Shown: piece by piece, positions 17,609 through 18,584 of the stretch | How positions within the stretch are numbered: the stretch's first letter is position 1 | Layout of the letters: every line of letters starts with the position of its first letter | NCBI GenBank assembly: GCA_018818505.1 | Contig: JAHIRR010000163.1 | Span: forward strand, 1 to 18,584 | Direction of reading: 5' to 3' | Length of the DNA: 18,584 bases | Origin: Candidatus Omnitrophota bacterium | GTDB lineage: Bacteria > Omnitrophota > Koll11 > Gorgyraeales > Gorgyraeaceae | Position numbers and translations under genes: made by a program | The notes under the pieces: model-generated | Databases searched by the model: none | What the model was told of the DNA's origin: nothing | What the model saw: only the letters and a program-made list of their open reading frames with translations

Positions 17609-17609
17609 T

Positions 17610-17652
17610 GAGATTGCTTCTCCGCCTGCGGCGGATCGCAATGACAGGGGGG
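17610..17652 (+). repeat. Palindromic repeat unit D, directly after the giant ORF stop
   Basis: GAGATTGCTTC ... GATCGCAATGACA followed by a G-run, with the internal stem TCCGCC/GGCGGA. Same family as units A-C inside the glycosyltransferase. It begins one base after the TAA, so it also forms the first hairpin of the 3' untranslated region and may affect message end or stability. Confidence 0.9.
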
Positions 17653-17693
17653 ATTTGCAAATTCGCATCTTCAGGGAAGAAATTCAGAGAAGA

Positions 17694-17730
17694 TCAACTT
17701 ACGAAAAATCGTAGATTTTTCGTAAGTTGA
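17694..17730. repeat. Perfect 17-bp inverted repeat with 3-base loop
   Basis: TCAACTTACGAAAAATC, GTA, then the exact reverse complement. It would form a strong hairpin in either transcript. There is no T-run after it, so it does not look like a standard intrinsic terminator. It could be a processing or stability element, or another mobile palindrome. It occupies the middle of the 224-base gap between the giant ORF and the PilZ gene. Confidence 0.85.
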
Positions 17731-17769
17731 GTGCTCATTTGAAAAAAGATAAAAAAAAGCTTTTATAAT

Positions 17770-17798
17770 TTGACAAGTTGTGGTATTGTTGGTATAAT
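17770..17798 (+). promoter_or_regulatory. Consensus sigma70-type promoter for the PilZ gene
   Basis: TTGACA (17770-17775) and TATAAT (17793-17798), both perfect, are separated by 17 bp. A-tracts just upstream (17744-17764) could act as an UP element. The start of transcription would be near 17805, leaving a leader of about 28 bases. Confidence 0.9.
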
Positions 17799-17820
17799 TA
17801 AAAAGATAATAGCGCCACAA

Positions 17821-17826
17821 AGGAGG
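17821..17826 (+). promoter_or_regulatory. Ribosome binding site of the PilZ gene
   Basis: AGGAGG (extended AAAGGAGGTGA) six bases before ATG 17833. It fixes the start codon. Confidence 0.9.
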
Positions 17827-17832
17827 TGAAGG

Positions 17833-18168
17833 ATGAGGGCAGGTGAATTTGCAGAGAAGAGGCAGTTTAAAAGATTAGATCTATCTCTTCCTACAACACT
17901 CAAGAGTCTTTCAGGGGATGAGAAACAGCGCGAGCAAGAGGGAGTTACTCTTAATATTAGTTATAATGGGGCATATGTAGCGGATATAGAGATAAAGAGT
18001 ATAAAGGCCGATGATACATTGAAAATAGCTATTTCAGTGCCCAGGGATGAATCGAGAGATTTCCCGTTTTCCCGCGTTGTAGGAAAGGCAAAAGTGATAC
18101 GAGTCGACAAGGATGGCGTTGCGCTTGAGTTTGCAGAGGATGTAAACCGTCTTTTTATTGCTAATTAA
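17833..18168 (+). CDS. PilZ-domain protein (c-di-GMP receptor)
   Basis: 111 residues, a single PilZ beta-barrel and nothing else. Both ligand motifs are present: RxxxR as RQFKR (residues 10-14) and [D/N]xSxxG as NISYNG (41-46), followed by the usual final strands (VVGKAKVIRV, GVALEF). Stand-alone PilZ proteins bind cyclic di-GMP in the cytoplasm and pass the signal to a partner in motility, exopolysaccharide or secretion. The partner is not evident here. The gene has its own consensus promoter and strong ribosome binding site. Only 39 bases separate it from the next small ORF, so the two may share a transcript. Length is normal for a single-domain PilZ. Confidence 0.92.
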   Translation: MRAGEFAEKRQFKRLDLSLPTTLKSLSGDEKQREQEGVTLNISYNGAYVADIEIKSIKADDTLKIAISVPRDESRDFPFSRVVGKAKVIRVDKDGVALEFAEDVNRLFIAN

Positions 18169-18207
18169 TTTTGACATGGAATCTTGTGTTTTATCCAAGG
18201 AGAGAAG

Positions 18208-18300
18208 ATGAATTGTCTTAAAAGGGAAGTTTGTCTTTTTTTTATAGCCTGTTCATTCGTTGTTTTTTTAAGTATTTTTTTAGTGAGGATTAGTTTATGA
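18208..18300 (+). CDS. Possible 30-residue membrane peptide, overlapping the next gene
   Basis: ATG 18208 follows AAGGAGAG (18197-18204) at good spacing and runs to TGA 18298-18300. The peptide starts MNCLKREVC, then is almost wholly hydrophobic (FFIACSFVVFLSIFLV), enough for one membrane helix. Its stop overlaps the ATG of the next ORF (ATGA, 18297-18300), an arrangement typical of translational coupling, and the next ORF has no good ribosome binding site of its own. It could be a true small membrane protein, a leader peptide that couples translation, or the original signal sequence of the next gene cut off by the inverted repeat at 18300. Confidence 0.5.
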   Translation: MNCLKREVCLFFIACSFVVFLSIFLVRISL

Positions 18301-18584
18301 GGGACAAGGGACAAGGGACAAGAGACAAGGGGTTGGGGAAGAAACTTGGGATAGTGTTGGTTTTTGTCTTAGTTTTAAATCTTTCCCTTGTCCCTTGTCT
18401 CTTGTCCCTTGTCCCTGACGAAGAAGTATTATCCCCGAAAGAACTGATAGTCCGCGCATGGGAGGCATGGGGCGCAAAGGATTATGAGAGCGCTTTCTAT
18501 TATACAGATAAGTGCATAGAGCTATATTCTGAAGATGCAAAACTAGAGCAGGCCTCTTTAACAGGTTTTCCTGCTACAGAGGCG
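18297..18584 (+). CDS. Exported TPR-like protein, partial (runs off the window)
   Basis: Starts at ATG 18297 inside the stop of the preceding small ORF and is open to the window end (96 codons seen). The N-terminus has a basic region (MRDKGQGTRDKGLGKKLG) and a long hydrophobic core (IVLVFVLVLNLSLV), so a signal peptide or membrane anchor is likely. The PC near residue 34 does not fit a lipobox. Both parts are encoded largely by an inverted repeat. After it comes ELIVRAWEAWGAKDYESAFYY and then TDKCIELYSEDA, which has the size and pattern of a tetratricopeptide repeat. No ribosome binding site of its own is seen. Function unknown. Confidence 0.6.
   Translation, partial: MRDKGQGTRDKGLGKKLGIVLVFVLVLNLSLVPCLLSLVPDEEVLSPKELIVRAWEAWGAKDYESAFYYTDKCIELYSEDAKLEQASLTGFPATEA
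18300..18416. repeat. Inverted repeat built of GGGACAA units, encoding a signal sequence
   Basis: The left arm 18300-18331 is made of GGGACAA/GAGACAA heptamers. The right arm 18385-18416 is its reverse complement with two differences in 32. The spacer is about 53 bases. The left arm supplies the Lys/Arg-rich n-region and the right arm (CTTGTCCCTTGTC type) the Leu/Val-rich end of the hydrophobic core of the ORF at 18297. A TGA flanks each end, possibly a small target duplication. Confidence 0.9.

Larger units (their letters stand above)
941..17548 (+). repeat. Dispersed L-[S/A]-S-N peptide motif, 15 copies in linkers
   Basis: The motif codons start at nt 941, 1076, 3344, 3482, 4469, 11039, 12026, 12848, 14624, 14717, 15311, 16514, 16739, 17177 and 17537. 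The consensus is about [D/E/T]-[T/S]-L-[S/A]-S-N; two copies have I and one has A at the first position, and one has T at the second. Codons differ freely (for example CTATCCTCTAAC, ATTGCTTCGAAT and CTGAGCTCGAAT all encode it), so what is conserved is the peptide. Every copy falls between recognised domains or next to membrane blocks. None lies between 4480 and 11038, where six domains follow one another, so it does not mark every junction. Its function is unknown; a processing site or a scar of gene joining are possible. Confidence 0.85.

Noticed and set aside
17694..17730. Hairpin considered as an intrinsic terminator
   Set aside because: No T-run follows the stem on either strand at the required distance, so it is listed only as an inverted repeat.
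18171..18176. TTGACA just after the PilZ stop, as a promoter for the downstream genes
   Set aside because: No acceptable -10 hexamer lies 16-18 bases downstream; the short spacing suggests a shared transcript instead.
18295..18540. Minus-strand ORF of 81 codons at the right end
   Set aside because: It is produced by the GGGACAA inverted repeat and runs antisense to the TPR-like coding sequence; no start signal.

Overview
The window is dominated by one enormous plus-strand reading frame (11-17608, at least 5,865 residues, still open at the left edge). It is followed by a short intergenic region, a small PilZ gene, a possible 30-residue membrane peptide and the start of a TPR-like exported protein that runs off the right edge. 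Nearly all coding is on the plus strand, and I see no tRNA, rRNA, CRISPR array, transposase or phage gene. DNA that looks moderately AT-rich, a giant multi-domain ORF, and several families of short palindromic repeats living inside genes together suggest an uncultivated bacterium of the Omnitrophota (PVC side) type, where giant genes are known. That placement is inference from style, not from a marker gene.

The giant protein reads like a string of once-separate proteins joined end to end. In order it carries: a six-helix membrane domain; a glycerophosphodiester phosphodiesterase-like domain; a YdcF/DUF218-like domain; a bicupin; a family 2 glycosyltransferase interrupted by palindromic repeats; a helical/membrane stretch; a possible degenerate metallopeptidase; a glutamate-dehydrogenase-like domain that has lost its key residues; HEAT repeats; a uridine-kinase-like P-loop domain; an intact-looking HAD phosphatase; a TPR-like stretch; a GNAT-like domain; membrane helices; a GHKL ATPase domain; about 2.7 kb of unrecognised and membrane sequence; another five-helix membrane block; a second uridine-kinase-like domain; more membrane helices; and a decayed GHKL fragment at the C-terminus.

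The most striking signal is a short peptide motif, roughly [D/E/T]-[T/S]-L-[S/A]-S-N. It occurs 15 times, always in linkers and never inside a recognised domain, and it is written with different synonymous codons each time. Two of these linkers are also copies of one another over about 75 residues, and another linker peptide (YFGD-x-YQ...EAAPDSI) is duplicated 4.4 kb apart. Three unrelated palindromic DNA elements sit in frame inside the giant ORF without breaking it. A fourth, just after the ORF's stop codon, belongs to the same family as the one inside the glycosyltransferase. A further inverted repeat encodes the whole signal sequence of the last gene.

Downstream, a consensus sigma70-type promoter and a strong ribosome binding site start a small operon: the PilZ c-di-GMP receptor, then the small membrane peptide, whose stop overlaps the start of the TPR-like protein (ATGA). 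The giant ORF combines domains for phospholipid, nucleotide and sugar chemistry with about two dozen predicted membrane spans. Several domains have lost catalytic residues, so a structural, scaffold or processed-polyprotein role is as plausible as a multi-enzyme one.
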